Source: Helicobacter cetorum MIT 99-5656
Lineage (GTDB): Bacteria > Campylobacterota > Campylobacteria > Campylobacterales > Helicobacteraceae
Reading direction: 5' to 3'
NCBI RefSeq assembly: GCF_000259275.1
Contig: NC_017735.1
Location: 806,001-870,000 of the forward strand
Length of the DNA stretch: 64,000 nt
In this document: piece after piece, positions 56,686 through 64,000 of the stretch
Layout of the letters: each line of letters begins with the position of its first letter
Position numbering within the stretch: position 1 is the stretch's first letter
Translations under genes and position numbers: made by a program
The notes under the pieces: generated by a model
The model's database searches: none
What the model was told of the DNA's origin: nothing
Seen by the model: only the letters and a program-made list of their open reading frames with translations

Positions 56686-57816
56686 ATGCACACATTAACA
56701 GCATTCTATGATTTACCTAAAGAGTGGGAAGTGGTAAAGCTTGGGGATATAGGCGAACCATGCATGTGCAAAAGAGTGATGAAATATCAGACGACACCAT
56801 ACGGCGAAATTCCATTCTATAAGATAGGCACATTTGGCAAGACTGCTGACGCTTTTATTTCAAAAAAGCTATTTTTAGAATACAAAACAAAGTATTCCTT
56901 TCCAAAAAAGGGCGATGTTTTAATCTCTGCTTCAGGAACTATTGGCAGAGCGGTTATTTATAATGGAAAACCTGCCTATTTTCAAGATTCAAATATAGTT
57001 TGGATAAAAAATAATGAACAATTAGCAACAAATGTTTTTCTATTCTATGCCTATTCTAGCGTTAAATGGCATACAGAATACACAACCATTTCAAGACTTT
57101 ATAATGATAATCTAAAAAATACTTTAATCCCCCTACCCCCTTTAGACGAACAAAAAGCTATCGCTAAAGTTTTAAGCGATTTAGATAATTATCTTTATAG
57201 CTTAAAGGCCCTCATTCTTAAAAAAGAGAACATTAAAAAAGCCTTGAGTTTTGAGCTTTTAAGCCAGAAAAAACGCTTGAAAGGCTTTAATGGAGTATGG
57301 GAAAAAGTAAGGCTTGGGGATATATGTGAGATTACAACCGGCTCACTAGATGCAAACGAAATGGTTAGTTATGGAAAATATAGATTTTATACATGTGCAA
57401 AAGAATATTATTTTATAGATAAATATGCTTTTGATACAGAAGCAATTTTGATTTCTGGAAATGGTGCATATGTGGGGTATGTGCATTACTATAAAGGTAA
57501 ATTTAACGCCTATCAAAGAACCTATGTATTAGATAATTTTAGCGAACATATTATATTTGTAAAATATTTTTTAACAATATTTTTACAATCTCATATTCAA
57601 ATAAATAGAAATGAAGGCAACACCCCTTATATTGTAATGACAACTTTAAAAGATTTTGAAATCCTTTTGCCCCCTTTAGACGAACAAAAAGCTATCGCTA
57701 CAATTTTAAGCGATTTAGATAAGGAAATCACAAGCCTTAAACATAAAAAAATGAAGTTTCAAAATATTAAAAAATCTTTAAACAATGATTTAATGAATGC
57801 TAAGATTAGGGTTTAA
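56686..57816 (+). CDS. hsdS: type I specificity subunit
   Basis: This 376-residue protein has the HsdS plan of two target-recognition domains: the first (about 14-150) follows EWEVVKLGDIGE, the second (about 205-350) follows VWEKVRLGDICE. Each is followed by the conserved helical repeat PPLDEQKAIAK. At DNA level the two copies share an exact 31-base repeat. It sets the recognition sequence of HsdM/HsdR. It is separated from hsdM by the minus-strand toxin-antitoxin pair. Confidence 0.92.
   Translation: MHTLTAFYDLPKEWEVVKLGDIGEPCMCKRVMKYQTTPYGEIPFYKIGTFGKTADAFISKKLFLEYKTKYSFPKKGDVLISASGTIGRAVIYNGKPAYFQDSNIVWIKNNEQLATNVFLFYAYSSVKWHTEYTTISRLYNDNLKNTLIPLPPLDEQKAIAKVLSDLDNYLYSLKALILKKENIKKALSFELLSQKKRLKGFNGVWEKVRLGDICEITTGSLDANEMVSYGKYRFYTCAKEYYFIDKYAFDTEAILISGNGAYVGYVHYYKGKFNAYQRTYVLDNFSEHIIFVKYFLTIFLQSHIQINRNEGNTPYIVMTTLKDFEILLPPLDEQKAIATILSDLDKEITSLKHKKMKFQNIKKSLNNDLMNAKIRV
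57136..57166 (+). repeat. hsdS internal direct repeat, first copy
   Basis: An exact 31-base segment encoding PPLDEQKAIA occurs here and again at 57670-57700, after each target-recognition domain of hsdS. Further identity (TTTTAAGCGATTTAGATAA) follows both. Such repeats let recombination move or replace recognition domains. Confidence 0.9.
57670..57700 (+). repeat. hsdS internal direct repeat, second copy
   Basis: Second exact copy of the 31-base segment, after the second recognition domain. See the copy at 57136-57166. Confidence 0.9.
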
Positions 57817-57855
57817 GAGATTTTAAACTTAAAAAAGTGAGTTTCCCATAAAGAA

Positions 57856-57876
57856 GACTCCCCAAAAAGGGAAGCC
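57856..57876 (-). terminator. 3' hairpin of the toxin mRNA
   Basis: On the minus strand GGCTTCCC and GGGGAGTC pair around a TTTTT loop, 13 bases beyond the stop of the small toxin ORF. It can end the toxin mRNA or form its stable 3' structure; type I toxin mRNAs of the AapA family end in such folds. Confidence 0.5.
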
Positions 57877-57889
57877 CCCTTGAAAAGAT

Positions 57890-57979
57890 TTATCGCTTCA
57901 TTAAAAGCACTACCTTAAACTCGTAAAAAGAGAATTTAAAGTATAATACTCTCCAAGGGGTTTTGCCACTTTTTTTCAT
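57890..57979 (-). CDS. aapA: AapA-family type I toxin peptide
   Basis: This 29-residue ORF starts MKKSGKTPWRVLYFKFSF and ends VVLLMKR. It matches H. pylori AapA peptides in register: an early GK, a Trp four residues after the Gly, LY-aromatic/Leu-K, S-F, K-V-V and the terminal K-R. These peptides insert in the inner membrane and cause toxicity and coccoid conversion. The ATG is preceded by AGGAG (57986-57990), and an antisense promoter lies within the ORF, as in known AapA/IsoA modules. I compared it with AapA sequences from memory. Confidence 0.82.
   Translation of the reverse strand: MKKSGKTPWRVLYFKFSFYEFKVVLLMKR
57942..57947 (+). promoter_or_regulatory. -10 box of the antisense RNA (IsoA-type)
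   Basis: A perfect TATAAT on the plus strand lies inside the aapA ORF. It would start an RNA at about 57954 directed against the 5' part of the aapA mRNA, the same placement as the IsoA promoter in H. pylori. Confidence 0.65.
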
Positions 57980-58036
57980 GGCTCACTCCTAATAGGGAAA
58001 ATTTACCCCCTAACTCTTCTAAAAACTAGGGGGTAA
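57954..58036 (+). ncRNA. isoA: IsoA-type antisense RNA antitoxin
   Basis: From the expected start near 57954 the RNA covers the aapA start codon, its ribosome-binding site and 5' leader, and ends at a strong hairpin: TTACCCCCTA (58003-58012) pairs with TAGGGGGTAA (58027-58036), a perfect 10-bp stem. The length of about 80 bases agrees with IsoA RNAs. It should block translation of aapA. The 3' U-run is weak. Confidence 0.65.
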
Positions 58037-58099
58037 CTCAAATTTTACAAAACTTCTCCTTAAGATAAAGAAAAAAGAAAATGACAAGCCTTACAAAAA

Positions 58100-58107
58100 C
58101 TTATAAT
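58100..58107. promoter_or_regulatory. overlapping -10 boxes for hsdR (plus) and aapA mRNA (minus)
   Basis: CTTATAAT at 58100-58107 contains TATAAT (58102-58107) in the plus direction, about 75 bases before hsdR, and TATAAG (58105-58100) in the minus direction, which would give an aapA mRNA leader of about 110 bases. The two could interfere. Confidence 0.45.
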
Positions 58108-58181
58108 GATTTAAATGCTCTCCCCTACAAGGAAAAGTAAATTTTAAAGCGCTAAACTTAGCATTCTATTAAGGAGTTGGT

Positions 58182-61163
58182 ATGAAGATCACCACAGAAA
58201 GAAAGACACAAAATAAAGTGATAGAAACTTTTAAAAGCATGGGTTATGACTATTTGGGGGTTTTAAGAAATAGTGATAATGAAAATATTAACAAAGAAAT
58301 CTTAAAAAAATGGCTCTTTAAACATCAAAAGATAGACGCAAATATTTACAATAAAATTGAGCAAGAAATCACTAACGCCTTAAAAGATGATTTATATGAT
58401 GCGAATAAAAAGTTTTATGAGCTTTTAGTTTATGGGGTGAAAATAAAAGCGAGTGTGAGTGAAAAACATCAAACTTTTTGGCTCATTGATTGGAAAAATA
58501 TTTCTAATAATGAATTTTATGTGGCTGAAGAAGTGAGCGTTAAAGGAAAAAACACCAAACGACCTGATATTGTGCTTTATGTCAATGGGATAGCTTTAGG
58601 CGTATTAGAGTTAAAAAAGTCTAATAGGAGTGTAGAAAGGGGGATTAGACAAAATTTAGACAACCAAAAGAAAGAGTTTATTAGAGATTTTTTTAAAACT
58701 ATCCAGCTAGTTATGGCAGGCAATGAAAGCCAAGGGTTAAGATATGGCGTTATAGAAACTAAAGAAAAATACTATCTTTCTTGGAAAGAAGAAAATGATA
58801 AAAAAGATTTGTTTGAGAGCATTAAATGCTTTTTAAACAAAGAGAGATTTTTAGAATTTATCAGTGATTTTTTAATTTTTGATAAGGGGCAAAAGAAATG
58901 CGCGAGATTTCATCAGTATTTTGCGATTAAAAACACTCAAAAATTTATCCATAGAAAAGAAGGGGGCATTATTTGGCACACACAAGGCAGTGGCAAGAGT
59001 CTCACTATGGTATGGCTTGCTAAATGGCTAAGAGCGAATAAAAAACAAGCCAGAATTTTAATCATTACAGACAGAACAGAACTAGATGCTCAAATTCAAG
59101 GGGTGTTTAGTGGGATAGGAGAGAGAATTTATCGCACACAGAGTGCGAGAGATTTATTGAGCGTATTATCTGAAAACAAAGAATCCTTAGTTTGTTCATT
59201 GATTCATAAATTTAAAGATAATGACTCAGATGTTTTTAAAAAGCAACCTATCTTATACGAATGGATTGTTTTAGTAGATGAATGCCATAGAACTGAAAGT
59301 GGCAAATTGCATAAAGCCATGAAAAGCTTGCTTCCTAATGCGATTTTTATAGGATTTAGTGGCACGCCTTTATTAAAGCAAGATAAACAAACCAGCTTAG
59401 AAGTGTTTGGTAGCTATATTCATTGCTATAAATTTAATGAGGCAGTTGATGATAAAGTGGTGCTAGATTTATGCTATGAGGCTAGAAATGTAGAGCAATA
59501 TGTCAATAACCCTAAAAAGCTAGATGAATATTTTGAGCTAAAAACACAAGGATTAAATGATATAGCTAAAACACAGCTGAAAAAAGAATGGGCTAACTTA
59601 CAAAAAGTCTTTTCAACCAAAGAGAGATTAGAATGTATTGTGCAAGATATTTTAATGGATATGCAAAAACTCCCTAGATTAAGGAATGATAAGGGCAATG
59701 CTATGCTGGTGGCTGAGAGCGTTTATAATGCGTGCAGATATTTTGAACTCTTCTCAAACACAGAATTAAAAGACAGCATAGCCGTAATTACAAGCTATGA
59801 GCCAAATATTGCCGACATTAAAGATTGTGGGAGCAATGAAAGCGAAGAGAGTTATAAATACAAAACTTACTCTAAAATGCTGCAAAACTTTTTTAATGAA
59901 AAAGATGAGAAAAAAGCCCTTAATAGAATCAAAGAGTTTGAAGAAAAAGCTAAAGAGCGTTTTATTAAAGAGCCTCATAGAATGAAACTACTCATTGTAG
60001 TAGATAAGCTATTGACCGGCTTTGATGTGCCAAGCTTGACTTATTTATATATTGATAAAAACATGCAAGACCATGGGCTTTTTCAAGCAGTATGCAGGGT
60101 CAATAGATTAGATAGAGAAGATAAGGATTTTGGCTATATCATAGATTATAGAGATTTGTTTAAAAGCCTACAAAAAGCGCATTTTGATTACACTAATGAA
60201 GTTTTTAAGGACTATGAAAAGCAAGATATTGAAGGGCTACTCTCTAACAAATCCCAAAAAATTAAGAAAAAATTAGAAGAGACAAGAGAGCAATTAAAGG
60301 CGCTTTGCGAAGAAGTGAAAGAACCCAAAGATGAAACAGATTATATCGCTTATTTTTGTGGGGATAATTTAGAACAAAATGTTAGGAAAAGGCAATTATT
60401 CTATAAACTTGTAGGTGCGTTTATAAGAATGTTTATAGAATTAAATAATTTAGAAAAGCCTATCTATTCTAAAGAAGAAATGCGAGAGATTAAAAAAGAA
60501 GTAGAGTCTTACAAATACTTAAAAGAAGTCATCAGTCTATCTGGTGGGGAAGCCATAGATTTAAAAAGCTATAATGAAGATATGCGTAGAACCTTAGACG
60601 CTTATATCAAAACCCATGATAGCGAAGTATTAATAAAGATAGAAAATCAAGGGCTATGCGAAGTTTTAGCCCATACAGATATTAATGCGTTTAATAAAGG
60701 GCTGTCTAAAGTATTTAAAAACAAAAACTCTATGGCAGAGACCATAGCAAATAACATTAGAAAACTTATTTTAGAAAAAGAGGCGAGCAACCCAAAATAT
60801 TACGAAAAATTATCTTCAATTTTAAAAGACTTGATCAATCAGCTTAAAGAAAACAAATTAGAATATTTAGAATACTTAAAACAAATCAAAGATTTAGCTA
60901 GTCAAGTGATTACAAAGCAAGGCAATCATTATCCTAAAAGCTTAAACACTAATGCCTTAAAAACTCTCTATGATAATTTGGAGCAAAATGAAGATTTGGC
61001 ATTAAAAATAGATGAGTGCATAAGGGATAATAAAAAGGCTGATTGGATTGGTAATTCTATCAAAGAAAAAAAGCTTAAATATGCCCTAAGCGAAATAATC
61101 AATGATAAGAATTTGCTAGAAAAAATCTTTGATTTAGTAAAAAATATAGATGAGTATAGATGA
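58182..61163 (+). CDS. hsdR: type I restriction endonuclease / translocase subunit
   Basis: This 993-residue protein has the HsdR order: N-terminal nuclease with Asp129 and Glu143-x-Lys145 (RPDIVLYVNG, VLELKK), Walker A TQGSGKS (267-273), a DECH box (VDECHRTESGK), FSGTPLL (motif III) and the QAVCRVNR segment of motif VI, followed by a long helical C terminus. All catalytic residues are present. Its stop overlaps the next gene by 4 bases. AAGGAG precedes the ATG. Confidence 0.94.
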   Translation: MKITTERKTQNKVIETFKSMGYDYLGVLRNSDNENINKEILKKWLFKHQKIDANIYNKIEQEITNALKDDLYDANKKFYELLVYGVKIKASVSEKHQTFWLIDWKNISNNEFYVAEEVSVKGKNTKRPDIVLYVNGIALGVLELKKSNRSVERGIRQNLDNQKKEFIRDFFKTIQLVMAGNESQGLRYGVIETKEKYYLSWKEENDKKDLFESIKCFLNKERFLEFISDFLIFDKGQKKCARFHQYFAIKNTQKFIHRKEGGIIWHTQGSGKSLTMVWLAKWLRANKKQARILIITDRTELDAQIQGVFSGIGERIYRTQSARDLLSVLSENKESLVCSLIHKFKDNDSDVFKKQPILYEWIVLVDECHRTESGKLHKAMKSLLPNAIFIGFSGTPLLKQDKQTSLEVFGSYIHCYKFNEAVDDKVVLDLCYEARNVEQYVNNPKKLDEYFELKTQGLNDIAKTQLKKEWANLQKVFSTKERLECIVQDILMDMQKLPRLRNDKGNAMLVAESVYNACRYFELFSNTELKDSIAVITSYEPNIADIKDCGSNESEESYKYKTYSKMLQNFFNEKDEKKALNRIKEFEEKAKERFIKEPHRMKLLIVVDKLLTGFDVPSLTYLYIDKNMQDHGLFQAVCRVNRLDREDKDFGYIIDYRDLFKSLQKAHFDYTNEVFKDYEKQDIEGLLSNKSQKIKKKLEETREQLKALCEEVKEPKDETDYIAYFCGDNLEQNVRKRQLFYKLVGAFIRMFIELNNLEKPIYSKEEMREIKKEVESYKYLKEVISLSGGEAIDLKSYNEDMRRTLDAYIKTHDSEVLIKIENQGLCEVLAHTDINAFNKGLSKVFKNKNSMAETIANNIRKLILEKEASNPKYYEKLSSILKDLINQLKENKLEYLEYLKQIKDLASQVITKQGNHYPKSLNTNALKTLYDNLEQNEDLALKIDECIRDNKKADWIGNSIKEKKLKYALSEIINDKNLLEKIFDLVKNIDEYR

Positions 61164-61867
61164 ATACCCATCGTTTAATTGTAGGCAATATAGACATTAT
61201 CGTAGAAAGAAAAGATATTAAACATTTACATCTTAGCGTTCGCCCGCCTAATGGCTTAGTGCATGTGTCTTGCCCTTTAAAATTAAGCCTTGAAAGCATT
61301 AAACTTTCTTTAATCACTAGACTTTCTTGGATAAAAGAACAGCAACAAAATTTTTTAAACCAAAACAGACAAAGCAAAAGAGAAATGCTAGAAAAAGAAA
61401 GTCATTATCTCTTTGGCAAACGCTACCTGCTCACAATTAAGAATACCACTCAAAAACACTTTGTTCTTCAAACCCCCAAGCATTTGATTTTGCATGTCAA
61501 TAAAAATACAAGCCCAAAGAATCGCCAAAAAGTGCTAGAAAATTATTACAGACAGGCACTAAGAGAAAAAATACAAACTTATATAAATAAATATGAAAAG
61601 ATTTTAGATGAAAGCATACAAAGCTTTAAAATCCAAAAAATGAAACGCATATGGGGAAGTTGCAACATATCTAAACGAACCTTACTTTTTAATTTGGAGT
61701 TAGCAAAAACATCTAATGAGTGCATTGAATATGTGGTAGTGCATGAATTATTGCATTTAAAAGTGCGTCATCATAATGAATATTTTAGAGATTTATTAAG
61801 TTCATATTTGCCTAATTGGCAAAGGGCTAAAGAAAAATTAAAAGAGACCTATTTGGAGTGTCCTTAA
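61160..61867 (+). CDS. YgjP-like (DUF45) zinc metallopeptidase
   Basis: This 235-residue protein has the zinc motif HELLH (195-199) and a third ligand candidate in RHH (about 204). The preceding MKRIWGSC (near 161-168) is the usual YgjP/DUF45 pattern. No signal peptide or membrane helix is seen. Its ATG overlaps the hsdR stop (ATGA), so the two are co-translated. Genes of this family are frequently found beside type I R-M systems; the substrate is unknown. Confidence 0.85.
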   Translation: MNTHRLIVGNIDIIVERKDIKHLHLSVRPPNGLVHVSCPLKLSLESIKLSLITRLSWIKEQQQNFLNQNRQSKREMLEKESHYLFGKRYLLTIKNTTQKHFVLQTPKHLILHVNKNTSPKNRQKVLENYYRQALREKIQTYINKYEKILDESIQSFKIQKMKRIWGSCNISKRTLLFNLELAKTSNECIEYVVVHELLHLKVRHHNEYFRDLLSSYLPNWQRAKEKLKETYLECP

Positions 61868-61891
61868 AATTCAAAATCCTATTTTTTAAGT

Positions 61892-61897
61892 TACAAT
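61892..61897 (+). promoter_or_regulatory. -10 box placing the crdR start at or near the transcription start (leaderless)
   Basis: TACAAT at 61892-61897 is followed by five bases and then the crdR ATG at 61903. No Shine-Dalgarno lies in the short gap. Transcription would begin at about the A of the ATG, which suggests a leaderless mRNA. Confidence 0.5.
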
Positions 61898-61902
61898 ACC
61901 CC

Positions 61903-62544
61903 ATGCAAAAAAAGATTTTTTTACTAGAAGATGACTATCTCTTAAGCGAAAGTATCAAGGAATTTTTAGAGCATTTAGGCTATGAAGTAACTTGTGCGTT
62001 TAATGGTGAAGAGGCTTATAATCTACTCACAAAAGAGCGTTTTAACCTCTTGCTTTTAGATGTGCAAGTGCCTAAAATGAATAGTTTAGAATTATTTAAA
62101 AATATCAAAAATGATTTTTTAATCTCTACGCCTACGATTTTTATCACCGCCTTACAAGATAACGCCACCTTAAAGCACGCCTTTAATCTAGGAGCGAGCG
62201 ACTATTTGAAAAAGCCCTTTGATTTAGATGAATTAGAAGCTAGGATTACAAGATTTTTTAATTCTGAGCCTATAGAAATTACCCCTAACATTTCTTATTA
62301 TGAGCAAATCTTAATTGTTAACGGGAAAAAAGAAGCCTTAAAGCCTAAAGAAGCCAAGCTTTTAGAGTACTTTTTAGCCCATAAAGACCAAATCATTAGC
62401 TCTCAAGTCTTAGAAAATAACCTATGGGAACAGCCTATTGAAGACTCCACTTTACGCACTTATATTAAAAATTTACGCAAACTTTTAGGCAAAGATTGTA
62501 TACAAACGCATAAGGGGGTGGGCTATTGTTTTAAACCACTATGA
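61903..62544 (+). CDS. crdR: copper-responsive response regulator CrdR
   Basis: This 213-residue OmpR-type regulator has a receiver domain with acidic pocket Glu9-Asp10-Asp11 and phospho-acceptor Asp53 ([10 protein letters not shown]), and a C-terminal winged-helix domain ([16 protein letters not shown]). I start it at the ATG at 61903 ([14 protein letters not shown]) rather than at 61858, because this matches the H. pylori protein. In H. pylori CrdR activates crdA and the efflux genes with copper. It partners crdS, just downstream. Confidence 0.93.
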   Translation: MQKKIFLLEDDYLLSESIKEFLEHLGYEVTCAFNGEEAYNLLTKERFNLLLLDVQVPKMNSLELFKNIKNDFLISTPTIFITALQDNATLKHAFNLGASDYLKKPFDLDELEARITRFFNSEPIEITPNISYYEQILIVNGKKEALKPKEAKLLEYFLAHKDQIISSQVLENNLWEQPIEDSTLRTYIKNLRKLLGKDCIQTHKGVGYCFKPL

Positions 62545-62566
62545 GAAAAAATCTCTCAAACTCTTT

Positions 62567-63718
62567 TTGGGGGTGTATTTAGGCTCTTCGTTTGTTTTAA
62601 TGCTCATTATTAGCATTTTAATTTTTAATTATGAAAAAGATGTGCAACTAAAAGCGATACGAATGGAGATGTTTCAGGTGGCTTCTAAAATGGTGAGCGA
62701 AGTGGTGGCATTGCACATGCAAACGCAAATTAACCATAAAGAAGCTTTAAACACTTTCATTTCACGCCATAAAGACGCTTCAATGACGCTTTTTGATAGC
62801 AGGCGGCGGATTTTATACTCCACGATACCTGAAAGCTTGGAACTGATTAAAGAGCATAGAGATATAGGCTTTTTTAACTTTAGGGGGGCGTATTACTTAA
62901 TTACAGATAAAACATTCGCCCATTTAGGCGTAGCCAAAATCCTTTTTAAAAATTCTAAGCCCTTAAATTTTTCTTCTTTATACCGCAATATTATTTTGGT
63001 GTTTGCAATAGCGTTTTTATGCGTGATAGGGATTTCTATTTTTTTAGGGCGTTTGTTTTTAAAACCGATTAGAAATGAAATCACTCGCATAGATAACTTT
63101 TTGAAAAACACCACGCATGAGTTAAACACCCCTATGAGTGCATTACTCCTATCTTTAAAAACCTTAGAAGATAACGAGCAGCACCGCCGTATTAAAATAG
63201 CCATTAAACGCATGAGCTTTTTGTATCGCTCGCTCTCTTACTTAGTTATGCAAGATATTGAGCGTGAGTTACCTGTGATTTTAGACTTAAAAGCCCTAAT
63301 CACTAAAGAAAATTTGCTTTTTAGTGAGATAATAGCCTACCATAAGCTTGAACTTAAAAGCGAACTTTCAGTAGTCAAGCTTAAAGCTAGAGAGCAAGAT
63401 TTCATTTCGCTTTATAGTAATTTGATTATGAATGCGATTAAATACAATGTAGTGCATGGGTATATCCATGTAGAGCTAACGCCTGAGTTTTTGAAAGTTA
63501 AGAGTTTGGGGCATGAAATTCCTAAGGATAAAATTACAGAGCTAAGCGTTCGCTATGCGCGTTTTAATTCTAGTGTGTTAGGCTATGGTATAGGGCTAGA
63601 CTTGGTTAAAAAAGTGTGTGAGAATTATAAAATGCGTTTAGTTATTCATAGTGAGCCTTGTTTAAATAGCTCGTTTTATGAAAATTCGTTTTGTATCGTA
63701 TGGAGTGAGAATAGATAA
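62567..63718 (+). CDS. crdS: sensor histidine kinase CrdS
   Basis: This protein of at least 383 residues has a membrane helix at about 5-21, a periplasmic sensor region, a second helix at about 141-163, the H-box with His184 ([11 protein letters not shown]), an N-box [10 protein letters not shown] and a G-box [11 protein letters not shown]. It should phosphorylate CrdR in response to copper. The TTG at 62567 gives too few residues before helix 1. The frame is open upstream through the crdR end, where [10 protein letters not shown] would supply the basic N terminus, so the real start is uncertain, perhaps an unusual codon such as ATT at 62525. Confidence 0.88.
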   Translation: MGVYLGSSFVLMLIISILIFNYEKDVQLKAIRMEMFQVASKMVSEVVALHMQTQINHKEALNTFISRHKDASMTLFDSRRRILYSTIPESLELIKEHRDIGFFNFRGAYYLITDKTFAHLGVAKILFKNSKPLNFSSLYRNIILVFAIAFLCVIGISIFLGRLFLKPIRNEITRIDNFLKNTTHELNTPMSALLLSLKTLEDNEQHRRIKIAIKRMSFLYRSLSYLVMQDIERELPVILDLKALITKENLLFSEIIAYHKLELKSELSVVKLKAREQDFISLYSNLIMNAIKYNVVHGYIHVELTPEFLKVKSLGHEIPKDKITELSVRYARFNSSVLGYGIGLDLVKKVCENYKMRLVIHSEPCLNSSFYENSFCIVWSENR

Positions 63719-64000
63719 TGCGTGCGGTGTATGAAAAAGTGGGTTTCTTAGACAAAAGAGCTGTTGAAGAATTGCATTTAAGCGAAGATGTTTTAATGGA
63801 AAACGCTGCTATAGCTTTAGAAAAGGCGGTTTTTAAAAACGCTTCTTTAAATTCTAAAGTGATTATTTTATGTGGGAGTGGGGATAATGGGGGCGATGGT
63901 TATGCACTAGCTAGACGCTTAGTGGGGAATTTTAGAGTGCTAGTTTTTGAAATGAGACCCCCAAAAAGCCCTATGTGCAAACTCCAAAAAGAAAGGGCGT
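63718..64000 (+). CDS. nnr: NAD(P)H-hydrate epimerase/dehydratase, 3' end outside window
   Basis: The ATG shares one base with the crdS stop (TAATG). The visible 94 codons contain the YjeF N-terminal epimerase domain with [15 protein letters not shown], the NAD(P)HX-binding loop. In Helicobacter this domain is usually fused to an ADP-dependent dehydratase domain, which would lie beyond the window. It repairs hydrated NAD(P)H. It is probably co-transcribed with crdRS. Confidence 0.85.
   Translation, partial: MRAVYEKVGFLDKRAVEELHLSEDVLMENAAIALEKAVFKNASLNSKVIILCGSGDNGGDGYALARRLVGNFRVLVFEMRPPKSPMCKLQKERA

Larger units (their letters stand above)
57817..58181. other. 365-base interval carrying an AapA/IsoA-type module
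   Basis: No large gene lies between hsdS and hsdR. The interval holds a 29-residue toxin-like ORF on the minus strand, an antisense promoter inside it, two hairpins and overlapping promoter boxes for hsdR and the toxin mRNA. Each is listed separately. Confidence 0.8.

Noticed and set aside
1-64000. tRNA or rRNA genes
   Set aside because: I looked in the gaps for cloverleaf patterns and conserved GTTCRA or rRNA segments and saw none; the gaps are short and AT-rich.

Overview
The window is chromosomal DNA from a gastric Helicobacter of the H. pylori / H. acinonychis / H. cetorum group. The evidence is AT-rich DNA, H. pylori-type gene order and near-identical proteins in large blocks: petABC-mfd-ccmA-csd1-csd2-folC-lptE-leuS-secDF-yajC-nhaA-addA-rpsB-tsf, the complete S10-spc-alpha ribosomal operon, and the CrdA/CrdB/CzcBA copper system with its regulator CrdRS. 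Several R-M systems, a homopolymer-switched gene and an AapA-type toxin are also typical. Block order differs from the H. pylori reference as I remember it, and one gene (a CMP-sialic-acid-hydroxylase homologue) is not part of the H. pylori core, so a non-pylori species is likely. That last step is inference.

Layout. 1-590: end of a TOPRIM-like gene. 720-21200 (minus strand): alpha/beta hydrolase, cytochrome bc1 complex, Mfd, the cell-shape genes, folate, LPS and tRNA-synthetase genes, Sec accessory proteins, Na+/H+ antiporter and the AddA recombination nuclease. 21438-23299 (plus): rpsB-tsf. 23300-27644: a DNA-modification region with a frameshifted EcoRV-type endonuclease, its adenine methyltransferase, the tail of a broken cytosine-5 methyltransferase, a small-molecule methyltransferase and an orphan adenine methyltransferase. 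27777-41645 (minus): one long r-protein operon from rpsJ to rplQ. 41847-47557: an ATPase, a perfect 13-copy CTATAT array, a secreted protein, rnhB, fumC and the hydroxylase homologue. 47688-53403 (plus): crdA-crdB-czcB-czcA. 53511-61867: a type I R-M locus (hsdM, hsdS, hsdR and a YgjP-like metallopeptidase) carrying two toxin-antitoxin modules. 61903-64000: crdR-crdS and the start of a NAD(P)HX repair gene.

How the genes work together. CrdRS is the known copper-responsive regulator of crdA and the efflux genes; here the two are only about 8 kb apart, separated by the R-M/TA locus. The hydroxylase homologue between fumC and crdA carries a C12 tract directly after its start region. With 12 C it is out of frame after 24 residues; with 11 or 14 C it would encode about 566 residues, near the length of mammalian CMAH. 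It therefore looks like a phase-variable switch for making the N-glycolyl form of sialic acid. No other sialic-acid genes lie in this window. The type I locus holds a YafQ/DinJ-type pair between hsdM and hsdS, an AapA/IsoA-type antisense-RNA-controlled peptide toxin between hsdS and hsdR, and a candidate small structured RNA at the end of hsdM.
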